From assembly GCA_034437615.1 (NCBI GenBank), contig DAOTTW010000192.1, positions 1-5,242 of the forward strand: a DNA stretch of 5,242 nt, in the 5' to 3' direction. The DNA comes from DAOTTW01 sp034437615 (GTDB taxonomy: Bacteria > Chloroflexota > Anaerolineae > Aggregatilineales > Phototrophicaceae). A program made the translations under genes and the position numbers. The notes under the pieces were generated by a model. That model was not told where the DNA came from, searched no databases, and saw nothing but the letters and a program-made list of their open reading frames with translations. This document shows, in pieces, positions 1 through 5,242 of this stretch (position 1 is its first letter; each line of letters opens with the position of its first letter).

Positions 1-1
1 G

Positions 2-112
2 CGGCAGGGCACCCCGCAAGAGGTCGCGAAGGCCGTTGCATTTCTGGCATCCGACGACGCAGCCTATATCACCGGGCAGGTGCTCGTTGTAGATGGCGGC
101 ATGGTGATGTAA
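2..112 (+). CDS. Short-chain dehydrogenase/reductase (SDR, FabG-like), C-terminal fragment
   Basis: The second base of the window opens a reading frame of 36 codons ending in TAA at 110-112; the 5' part lies outside the window. The visible residues carry the standard C-terminal signature of classical SDR enzymes: a 'GTPQEVAKAVAFLASDDA' helix, then 'YITGQ' and the final strand ending 'VDGG'. In this family the segment closes the substrate pocket and contributes to the tetramer interface of NAD(P)H-dependent oxidoreductases. The substrate cannot be told because the Rossmann and catalytic Ser-Tyr-Lys parts are missing. The stop codon shares its last A with the ATG of the following crotonase gene (TAATG), so the two are almost certainly cotranscribed. 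A 3-hydroxyacyl-CoA or 3-oxoacyl-ACP type reaction would fit that neighbour, but this is inference. Confidence 0.88.
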   Translation, partial: RQGTPQEVAKAVAFLASDDAAYITGQVLVVDGGMVM

Positions 113-909
113 TGACCTACGAGACGCTGCTTTATGATGTACACGAGAACGTCGCGACCATCACACTCAACCGCCCCGAAGCCCGCAATGCGCTCAATCA
201 GGCGATGTATGGCGAATTACTGCACGCGCTCAAGCAGGTCGGGCGTGACGATAGCGTGCGTGCCCTCGTGCTGACCGGCGCAGGCAAGGGCTTTTGCAGC
301 GGCGCGGATTTGCGCGACGTTGATACGACACAGGGCGACATCCCGGTGGGGGATATGCTGCGTGCGGGCCTGAATCAGATCGTGCTTGGCTTGCGTGGGC
401 TTGAAAAGCCTGTTGTCTGTGCGCTGAACGGCGTGGCAGCAGGCGCGGGCGCTAGCCTCACGCTCGCCTGTGACTTTCGCATCGCCTCGGAGCAGGCCAG
501 CTATGTCTTTGCGGCCTTCAGCAGCCTCGGTATCATCCCGGACGCGGGCACGACCTATCTTTTGCCGCAGTTGGTCGGTGTAGGTCGGGCGCTGGAATTG
601 GTGCTGACCGCCGATGCCACTAATCGCCTGTCCATGCAGCAGGCGCAGGCGCTAGGCATCGTCAATCATGTGGTGCCACACGACGACCTCTTAAACGAAG
701 CGCAAGCATTGGCGGCTAAGCTAGCTAATATGGCGACGGTCGCCATCGGCATGACGAAACGCGCCATGTACCGTGCCGCTGACCGTTCGCTGGCAGATGC
801 GTTAGAGTATGAGGCGCAATTGCAATCTGCGGCCTTCCGCACACAGGATTTCCGCGAAGGTTTACAGGCATTTATCGAGAAGCGCCCACCCAATTTTAAG
901 GGCGAGTAG
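112..909 (+). CDS. Enoyl-CoA hydratase/isomerase family protein (crotonase fold, PaaG-like)
   Basis: This 265-aa protein has full crotonase length. It shows the N-terminal 'LNRPEARNAL' strand-turn (residues 19-28), the first oxyanion-hole segment 'GAGKGFCSGADL' (56-67), the second one 'NGVAAGAGASLTLACDFRIAS' split around 106-126, and the C-terminal trimerisation helices ending 'FIEKRPPNF'. The two glutamates typical of enoyl-CoA hydratases are not seen at their expected places. Instead 'LGIIPDAGTTYLLP' puts Asp144 where PaaG-type isomerases carry their catalytic aspartate. A cytosolic acyl-CoA isomerase or related activity (aromatic or fatty-acid CoA catabolism) is therefore more likely than simple hydration; the substrate is unknown. 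The start overlaps the upstream SDR stop (TAATG), with a GGTGA at 103-107 as a possible ribosome site, suggesting translational coupling. The family call is firm; the PaaG-like sub-call is moderate. Confidence 0.93.
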   Translation: MTYETLLYDVHENVATITLNRPEARNALNQAMYGELLHALKQVGRDDSVRALVLTGAGKGFCSGADLRDVDTTQGDIPVGDMLRAGLNQIVLGLRGLEKPVVCALNGVAAGAGASLTLACDFRIASEQASYVFAAFSSLGIIPDAGTTYLLPQLVGVGRALELVLTADATNRLSMQQAQALGIVNHVVPHDDLLNEAQALAAKLANMATVAIGMTKRAMYRAADRSLADALEYEAQLQSAAFRTQDFREGLQAFIEKRPPNFKGE

Positions 910-957
910 CTAACATATAGCGCACGGACGAATAAAACAAACCCAGATAACCCGCAG

Positions 958-997
958 GGGTGCAATGCATTGCACCCAGGGCGCACTGCGCCTCTAC
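958..997. repeat. Intergenic palindromic element: perfect 20-bp palindrome plus near-palindrome
   Basis: In the 145-bp gap between the crotonase and HIT genes, 958-977 reads GGGTGCAATGCATTGCACCC, a perfect inverted repeat with no spacer. Two bases later GGCGCA-C-TGCGCC (980-992) forms a second 6-bp inverted repeat around a single base, followed by TCTACA (993-998). No T-tract follows, so a classical intrinsic terminator is not supported, although a structured 3' end for the SDR-crotonase transcript is possible. The CTACA end resembles the palindromes at 4036-4056 and 5002-5030, which suggests a degenerate dispersed repeat. A dimeric-regulator operator is an alternative. The rest of the gap shows no convincing promoter. 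Confidence 0.65.
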
Positions 998-1045
998 ATA
1001 GGATTCTATGGATTCGTTTAGACAGCGACCAAAATAAGCGAAAGC

Positions 1046-1051
1046 AGAGGT
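1046..1051 (+). promoter_or_regulatory. Ribosome binding site of the HIT gene
   Basis: AGAGGT lies three bases upstream of the ATG at 1055. GAGGT matches the anti-Shine-Dalgarno core; the spacing is rather short. It supports 1055 as the start, which also gives the usual HINT N-terminus 'MSTIFSKIIAKE'. Confidence 0.6.
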
Positions 1052-1054
1052 CAC

Positions 1055-1405
1055 ATGAGTACGATATTCTCAAAAATCATCGCCAAAGAAGTCAACGCCG
1101 ACATCCTGTATGAAGATGATCTCGTGTTGGCTTTCAGGGACATCAACCCACAGGCACCTGTGCACGTTCTGATCGTGCCACGCAAAGAGATTCCGACAGT
1201 CAACGATGTGACAGCCGATGACGAAGCCGCGCTGGGGCGCATGTTCACCGTTGCGGCCAAAATCGCGCAGGAAAACGGCATCGCAGAGGATGGCTATCGG
1301 CTGCTGGTCAACGTTAACCGTGACGGTGGCCAGGAAGTGTTTCACCTGCATATGCATGTCCTCGGTGGCCGCCCGTTGGGGCCAATGCTCAACCGCCCCG
1401 AATAG
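1055..1405 (+). CDS. HIT-family (HINT-like) nucleotide hydrolase/transferase
   Basis: The 116-aa product has the normal length of a bacterial HINT protein. The N-terminus 'IFSKIIAKEV' and 'FRDINPQAPVHVLIVPRKEI' (28-46) match the nucleotide-pocket strands, with His37 at the usual binding position. The histidine triad is complete at 97-103: His97, His99 and His101 in 'HLHMHVL', preceded by 'DGGQEVF' and followed by the conserved 'GGR'. In this family the central histidine (here His99) is the nucleophile that forms a nucleotidyl intermediate. Typical substrates are adenosine phosphoramidates and aminoacyl-AMP; the physiological substrate is often unknown. The protein is expected to be cytosolic and dimeric. 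The gene stands alone, 145 bp after the crotonase gene and convergent with the transglutaminase gene, from which a GC-rich hairpin separates it. Its function is probably unrelated to either neighbour. Confidence 0.95.
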   Translation: MSTIFSKIIAKEVNADILYEDDLVLAFRDINPQAPVHVLIVPRKEIPTVNDVTADDEAALGRMFTVAAKIAQENGIAEDGYRLLVNVNRDGGQEVFHLHMHVLGGRPLGPMLNRPE

Positions 1406-1418
1406 CCATCGTAGGTAT

Positions 1419-1440
1419 AGGCGGGGATATTGCCCCGCCT
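1419..1440. terminator. Hairpin between convergent genes, likely bidirectional terminator
   Basis: AGGCGGGG (1419-1426) and CCCCGCCT (1433-1440) form a perfect 8-bp GC-rich stem around a 6-base loop. It sits in the 47-bp gap between the HIT stop and the stop of the minus-strand transglutaminase gene, the expected place for a shared terminator. Neither side has a real T-run, so it may need a factor or act mainly as a 3'-end stabiliser. Confidence 0.6.
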
Positions 1441-1452
1441 TCGCAAACGCAC

Positions 1453-3948
1453 TTATTCACGGCGGCGGCCACCCGGCAACAAACGCCGCAGCCAGCGCCC
1501 CAGGATCGTCTTACGCACCAGCGGCCATGCTTCATCGACGCGGCTGGCCTCGTTACTATCTGCTGGTGATACACCGCGCTGGCGGCCATAACGCTCACGG
1601 GTATACAACCGCATGATGGTCGTAATGGGGCGCTCGGCCTGCGGAATTTGCCGCACGACGTACTGACGGCGTTCTTCTGTCGTCTGCTGATCGGCTGTGC
1701 GCACCCCGGCCAGCGGCAAGAAACGCTCTAAACGGGCGTAAGCACGGCTAATCGGCGTCAGCTTGCCCAATCCGCGCCATTCCCACCACCACCAGACGAA
1801 CACCAGCAGCAACACGAAGGCAATCACCAGCAGCAGCAGCAGGAAGGCCGCACCAAAGGCCCGCAACAGCGCTGAAAAGACATCGTTCGGCGGCTGCACC
1901 TGCATATCTGGCGGCACAGTCGGCACGATAACGGGCGTAGCAGTCGGCGTCTGGCTGGGCGTCGGCGTGATCGTCGGCGGGGCGGCTTCGGGCGTCTGCT
2001 GTGGATCGTCCGGCTGCGGTGTGTTGGTCGGCAAGGGCGTCGGGCTGGGCACAGGTGTCGGCGTATTGGATGGTAGGGGTGTGGGTTGCGCGATGCGCTG
2101 CGCCGGGGCAATCGACTGATCGCCATCCCGCGTCAGGGGGTCCTGATTGGCTGTCGGCTCGAATTCGACCCAGCCATAGCCAGGGAAATAGACCTCAACC
2201 CAGGTGTGTGCATCGCGTTCGCGCACGATGTATTCACCCAGCGTCGCGTCATACTCGCCCTGCGAAAAACCCGCAGCCATACGCGCCGGAACGCCCAAAC
2301 TGCGCAACATGCTAATCATGGCCGTTGCATAGTACGTGCAGTAGCCCTCACGCCGATCAAACAGCAGCCACTCCACCGGGTCCACGCCATCCGGCGGCGC
2401 GGGGATAGTCTCACTATAACGGATGTTGGTCCGCAGCCATGTCTCGATGGCTTTGGCCTGATCGTAGGGGTTTGTCGCGCCTGCGTTAGCCACAATCGAG
2501 CGTGCCAGTTCTGCTGTGCGGAAGCCCACCGAAAAGCCTGCAACCGCGTTCGGGTCACGCACCCAGTCCGGGTAATCCGTGCCAGCAGCACGCAATTCAA
2601 AGGCGGTTGCGGTGCTGACGAGGCTTTCTACGGTGTATTCTGTGCCGCGTGATAAAACATTCAGTGGGCGAATCACCGATACATTCATGGGTGATTCCGC
2701 TTCCAGCATCGGCAGCGTGCGCCGGATGTCCGTTTGGCCTGCCACGCTGACGCTGGCGGGTTGGGGCGCAGCATAGATCAAGCGCGTGCCAGACATCGCC
2801 ACCGTAAACGTCTGCGCGATGCGCTGCCGCGCCGCACCCATCACTTCCTGATCCCAGTTAATATCTAACGGCGCGGTCCGATCAACCACCCGATACTCGG
2901 CGGCAGGCTGCCAGCGGCCATTGTCGTAACGCTCAAAGACACGCGAACGCCAGTAATAGCGCCGATCTTGCGGCGCTTCGACGTAAAACACGGTCTGCTC
3001 ACCCAGCCGAATCGACCCGCCCAACGATAGCGAATCGCTGCCGTAATAATCGGCGGTGGCTGGCCCTTGCGTCTCCACAGGCTCAAACAGGCGGTTCCAC
3101 ATCTCGCTCAGTTGCCGGATCGGGTCTGAATTCAAGAAGCGCTGAAAGTTATCCAGGCGTTCTTGCACATCGTTACGCGGCACCGCCCAGGCAATCAGCA
3201 GCGCGACCAGCGCCAGCACCGCCCCCGCCCGCAAGAATTGATTGCGCAAGCCCACAGGCCCGCGCACACCGTTGATGTACCAATCCCATTCACGCGCATC
3301 CATATGAGAACGCACCAGCAGCAGCAGCGCCATAAACAAGAACACGAGCAGGTAAATATCCAGTGTGGCGCTGCCGTTGTACACAACGATATTCGTCAGC
3401 ATAATCAGCGCAGGCGGCAGGATCACACGCCACACACGGTCCAGCCGGAAGATATGCCACGAGGCGTTATAACCCAGATACCAGAATAGCGACGCCACCA
3501 GCAGCGTAAACACCAGGTTATCCGAGTTGATGCCCCCGGTAGCGGCGTCGTACACCCACAGCATCACGCGGCTAATCACCGATGTCGAGCCATCGAGGAT
3601 GCCGCCGGGTTCGTTAATCGCCGCAATCATGAACACAGCGAGGATGCCATACAGCGTGCTAATCAACAGCGAAAATAGCTCATCATAGCGGCTGCGTGCC
3701 AGCGTGAAGCCAAATAGCACGCTGAAAACCAGCGCAGGCGTGACCGTATTCATCAGCAGCGGCCAGCCAGCCGCCTGTAGCGAATACGCGGACGCCAGCA
3801 GCATTACCGTCACGATCAGCAGCGATACGATGTCGCCGGGGAAGAAAACACGCCGCCACCAGCGCACAAAACGCTGTGGCATACTACGTGGTGCTTGAAA
3901 CAGTTTGGGTGTGGTCATAGGCTCATCATCATCATGTGTGTGCTTCAT
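1453..3948 (-). CDS. Membrane-anchored transglutaminase-like protein (TgpA/DUF3488 type, DUF4129-like tail)
   Basis: With the ATG at 3948 the protein has 831 aa. A basic start ('RWWRR') precedes about seven hydrophobic helices (near 39-59, 65-84, 90-111, 144-159, 175-190, 195-212, 240-256). A large extracytoplasmic region follows, with a transglutaminase core near 490-602: Cys537 in 'EGYCTYYATA', His581 in 'DAHTWVEVY', and Glu597 in 'EFEPT' where the family's catalytic Asp normally stands. A Thr-Pro-rich linker (621-672) leads to an eighth helix (about 695-722) and a cytosolic tail with 'YARLERFL' and 'RLYTRERYG', typical of DUF4129. The family is thought to act on cell-surface protein or peptide substrates; the reaction here is unknown. 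The usual MoxR ATPase and DUF58 partners are not in the window. The start is uncertain: GTG 3972 and ATG 3918 are in frame and none has a good ribosome site. Domain call firm, function not. Confidence 0.92.
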   Translation of the reverse strand: MKHTHDDDEPMTTPKLFQAPRSMPQRFVRWWRRVFFPGDIVSLLIVTVMLLASAYSLQAAGWPLLMNTVTPALVFSVLFGFTLARSRYDELFSLLISTLYGILAVFMIAAINEPGGILDGSTSVISRVMLWVYDAATGGINSDNLVFTLLVASLFWYLGYNASWHIFRLDRVWRVILPPALIMLTNIVVYNGSATLDIYLLVFLFMALLLLVRSHMDAREWDWYINGVRGPVGLRNQFLRAGAVLALVALLIAWAVPRNDVQERLDNFQRFLNSDPIRQLSEMWNRLFEPVETQGPATADYYGSDSLSLGGSIRLGEQTVFYVEAPQDRRYYWRSRVFERYDNGRWQPAAEYRVVDRTAPLDINWDQEVMGAARQRIAQTFTVAMSGTRLIYAAPQPASVSVAGQTDIRRTLPMLEAESPMNVSVIRPLNVLSRGTEYTVESLVSTATAFELRAAGTDYPDWVRDPNAVAGFSVGFRTAELARSIVANAGATNPYDQAKAIETWLRTNIRYSETIPAPPDGVDPVEWLLFDRREGYCTYYATAMISMLRSLGVPARMAAGFSQGEYDATLGEYIVRERDAHTWVEVYFPGYGWVEFEPTANQDPLTRDGDQSIAPAQRIAQPTPLPSNTPTPVPSPTPLPTNTPQPDDPQQTPEAAPPTITPTPSQTPTATPVIVPTVPPDMQVQPPNDVFSALLRAFGAAFLLLLLVIAFVLLLVFVWWWWEWRGLGKLTPISRAYARLERFLPLAGVRTADQQTTEERRQYVVRQIPQAERPITTIMRLYTRERYGRQRGVSPADSNEASRVDEAWPLVRKTILGRWLRRLLPGGRRRE

Positions 3949-4035
3949 TCTACTGGTTGCTGCGTGCCGCACAAGCGCACAGCGCCCAAGCGTGGGGTGA
4001 GCGTGCTATGCGCGTGTGGTCTCTGTGCTTAAATC

Positions 4036-4056
4036 GTACAGGCATACCGCCCCTAC
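4036..4056. repeat. Imperfect palindrome, possible degenerate copy of the CTACA-ended element
   Basis: GTACAGGC (4036-4043) and GCCCCTAC (4049-4056) can pair at six of eight positions around a 5-base loop. The right arm CCGCCCCTACAG closely resembles GCGTCCCTACAC at 5021-5032 and GCGCCTCTACAT at 988-999. The similarity is short, so the family relationship is only suggested. Confidence 0.35.
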
Positions 4057-4104
4057 AGCCAATCCCCAAGCACGGCTATACTACAGGCCAATTGGTTCAC
4101 ACTC

Positions 4105-4108
4105 AGGA
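4105..4108 (+). promoter_or_regulatory. Ribosome binding site that fixes the nitrilase start
   Basis: AGGA lies seven bases upstream of the ATG at 4116, an ideal distance. The frame is open back to an ATG at 3936, but the 60 residues this would add resemble no nitrilase and would overlap the divergent gene. The site and the family's usual N-terminus ('RITIGLAQMYPKLGD') both decide for 4116. Confidence 0.7.
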
Positions 4109-4115
4109 TGAAATT

Positions 4116-4979
4116 ATGCGCATCACAATCGGTCTGGCGCAGATGTACCCCAAGCTAGGCGACACTCAGTACAATCTTGAGGCTCATCTGGCACAAATTG
4201 AGCAGGCACAGGCGCAAAACGTCGATCTGCTGGTTTTCCCGGAGCTTTCCATGACGGGTTATCAGGTGCAGGACTTGGTGCCAGAGGTCGCGCTAAAGAC
4301 GCAGGCAGACGACCCGATCTTCGGCAAGCTGATGCAGGCCAGCGCGGATTATGCGCTGGATTTGGTCGTCGGCTTCGTGCATGAGGATGTGCGTAGCCGC
4401 TTCTACATCGCAGACGCTTACTTATCCGGTGGCGAGGTCCTGCACGTACACCACAAGCTGTATCTGCCCACCTACACCATCTTTGATGAATCGCGTTATT
4501 TTGCGCAGGGCAACAGCATCCGCGCTTTTGATACCCGCTTTGGCCGCGTCGGTATGCTGATCTGCGAGGATTTCTGGCATGTCTCCCCGGCCTATCTGCT
4601 GTGGATGGATGGTGCGGATTTGCTGATCCTGAACAGCAGCAGCCCTGGACGCGGCCTGGACGCAGGCGATACGCTGTCGATGTCGCGTTGGGTGGAGTTG
4701 GTCAATCAGGCGTATGGCAGCATGTTCACCAATTACATCATTCACTGCAACCGCGTCGGCTACGAGGACGGCAAGGTGTTCTGGGGTGGCTCATCCATCG
4801 TGGACCCGAACGGCGAGTTTATGTGCCGCGCACCCTACTTTGACGAGGCGCTGCTCACACAGCAGATCGACCTGAACCAACTGCACCGCACACGCTCACG
4901 CTTGCCCCTGCTGCGTGACGAACGTCCTGGGCTGGTTCGGCGCGAACTTTCGCGCATCCTGGAGGAAAACCTGCGCTAA
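4116..4979 (+). CDS. Carbon-nitrogen hydrolase (nitrilase superfamily), like the glutaminase domain of NAD+ synthetase
   Basis: The 287-aa protein is one full nitrilase domain. It opens with 'IGLAQMYPKLGD' and has all three members of the Glu-Lys-Cys catalytic triad: Glu43 in 'FPELSMTGY', Lys114 in 'HHKLYLPTY' and Cys150 in 'LICEDFWH'. Enzymes of this superfamily hydrolyse amide C-N bonds through a cysteine thioester. 'ELSMTGYQVQDLV' and 'ICEDFWHVSPAYLL' most resemble the N-terminal glutaminase domain of glutamine-dependent NAD+ synthetase. No C-terminal ATP-pyrophosphatase domain follows: the frame stops at 4979 and no further gene appears before the window ends. It could be a separate amidotransferase subunit supplying ammonia to a stand-alone NadE, or an independent omega-amidase or N-carbamoyl-type hydrolase. 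It is expected to be cytosolic. The gene is probably monocistronic, with structured repeats downstream. Superfamily certain; substrate unknown. Confidence 0.92.
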   Translation: MRITIGLAQMYPKLGDTQYNLEAHLAQIEQAQAQNVDLLVFPELSMTGYQVQDLVPEVALKTQADDPIFGKLMQASADYALDLVVGFVHEDVRSRFYIADAYLSGGEVLHVHHKLYLPTYTIFDESRYFAQGNSIRAFDTRFGRVGMLICEDFWHVSPAYLLWMDGADLLILNSSSPGRGLDAGDTLSMSRWVELVNQAYGSMFTNYIIHCNRVGYEDGKVFWGGSSIVDPNGEFMCRAPYFDEALLTQQIDLNQLHRTRSRLPLLRDERPGLVRRELSRILEENLR

Positions 4980-5001
4980 CTATTCACTTCATATTGCAAT
5001 C

Positions 5002-5030
5002 GTAGCGGACGCAGCAAGCCGCGTCCCTAC
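5002..5030. repeat. Bulged hairpin downstream of the nitrilase gene
   Basis: GTAGCGGACGC (5002-5012) pairs with GCGTCCCTAC (5021-5030) over ten base pairs with a single bulged C, leaving an 8-base loop. It begins 22 bp after the nitrilase stop. No T-tract follows, so it is better described as a palindromic intergenic repeat than as an intrinsic terminator, though it may protect the transcript's 3' end. An 8-bp palindrome ATTGCAAT (4993-5000) sits directly before it. Confidence 0.65.
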
Positions 5031-5094
5031 ACATACGTTGTGGGCCGTAGTCCGGGGTGGTGTAACTGCTCAGGTACGTATCCCATTCTCAGTC

Positions 5095-5216
5095 GCCAGA
5101 CGTTAAAACGTCCGGCTCCGGTAAGGACAAGCCTGCTCAAGCAGGCTGTATGTACCTTGCAATAGCCCCCTTCAGGGGGGTTGGCCCTGCGGAAGCCGCT
5201 GGCTTTAGCCAGTGGC
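5095..5216. repeat. Cluster of four consecutive hairpins (REP-like or mobile-element-end-like)
   Basis: Four inverted repeats follow one another with gaps of 6, 7 and 15 bases. The first (5095-5116) pairs GCC-A-GACGTT with AACGTC-C-GGC around AA, with one mismatch. The second (5123-5158) has the perfect core AGCCTGCTCAAGCAGGCT (5130-5147) and a bulged outer stem AAGGACA/TGTACCTT. The third (5166-5179) pairs CCCCC with GGGGG around TTCA. The fourth (5195-5216) pairs GCCGCTGGC with GCCAGTGGC around TTTA, with one G-T pair. No open reading frame with recognisable protein features crosses the area. Such arrays are known as REP-type sequences and as structured ends of IS200/IS605-like elements; a structured ncRNA is also possible. 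A short CA run (5219-5230) follows directly, and the element may continue past the window. Confidence 0.6.
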
Positions 5217-5242
5217 GACACACACACACAGACTGGCCTGAG

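Larger units (their letters stand above)
3949..4115. other. Divergent intergenic region between transglutaminase and nitrilase genes
   Basis: Both divergent transcripts should start here. On the plus strand TATACT (4077-4082) is a fair -10 box, but nothing close to TTGACA lies at the right distance upstream. Just downstream, CCAATTGG (4088-4095) is a perfect 8-bp palindrome that could be an operator; this is weak evidence. No clear promoter was seen on the minus strand. An imperfect palindrome at 4036-4056 is listed separately. Confidence 0.4.

Noticed and set aside
970..998. Sigma70 promoter for the HIT gene (TTGCAC with TCTACA)
   Set aside because: Each box matches the consensus at only three of six positions and both fall in the palindromic element.
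666..1073. 135-codon minus-strand frame over the crotonase 3' end and the following gap
   Set aside because: It is antisense to conserved crotonase sequence, rich in Cys, Ser and Arg, and lacks domain features.
1825..1845. CAG-rich triplet run as a microsatellite
   Set aside because: It lies in the codons of the Leu-rich last membrane helix and is explained by protein composition.
2086..2652. 188-codon plus-strand frame inside the transglutaminase gene
   Set aside because: It is antisense to the conserved transglutaminase core and its translation has no recognisable domain.
3949..3972. GTG start at 3972 for the transglutaminase gene
   Set aside because: It adds only eight residues, has no ribosome site, and an in-frame ATG follows at 3948; it cannot be fully excluded.
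3936..4115. N-terminal extension of the nitrilase frame by 60 codons
   Set aside because: The added residues resemble no nitrilase, the extension overlaps the divergent gene, and ATG 4116 has a well-placed AGGA.
5095..5216. CRISPR array
   Set aside because: The repeats are inverted and differ from each other; there are no identical direct repeats with regular spacers.
5027..5227. 66-codon open frame on the minus strand over the hairpin cluster
   Set aside because: It is built from the inverted repeats themselves, shows no protein motif and has no ribosome site.

Overview
This 5.2 kb window looks like chromosomal DNA from a free-living, moderately GC-rich bacterium, most likely a Chloroflexota (Anaerolineae-like) lineage. 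The clues are indirect. They are a long Thr-Pro-rich linker in a membrane protein, a TgpA-type membrane transglutaminase, and palindromic 'CCCTAC'-type repeats in the gaps between genes. No rRNA or marker gene is present, so the phylum call is an inference.

Layout, left to right. (1) The last 36 codons of a short-chain dehydrogenase/reductase, whose stop codon overlaps the start of the next gene. (2) A complete 265-aa crotonase-fold enoyl-CoA hydratase/isomerase, closest in motif to PaaG-like isomerases. These two form the end of an acyl-CoA metabolism operon. (3) A 145-bp gap with a perfect 20-bp palindrome and a second near-palindrome. (4) A complete 116-aa HIT-family (HINT-like) nucleotide hydrolase/transferase. 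(5) A hairpin between convergent genes, probably a shared terminator. (6) On the minus strand, a large multi-TM protein with an extracytoplasmic transglutaminase-like domain and a DUF4129-like cytosolic tail. (7) A divergent intergenic region of about 170 bp. (8) A 287-aa Glu-Lys-Cys nitrilase-superfamily amidase resembling the glutaminase domain of NAD+ synthetase, but with no synthetase domain. (9) A gene-free 263-bp tail holding one bulged hairpin, then four closely spaced hairpins and a short CA run.

The SDR and crotonase probably act in the same CoA-thioester pathway and may be translationally coupled. The HIT, transglutaminase and nitrilase genes are housekeeping or accessory singletons with no obvious shared pathway. 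I see no convincing new multi-gene system. The parts most worth a second look are the hairpin cluster at the right end, the related palindromes in three gaps, and the atypical active-site residues of the crotonase and transglutaminase.
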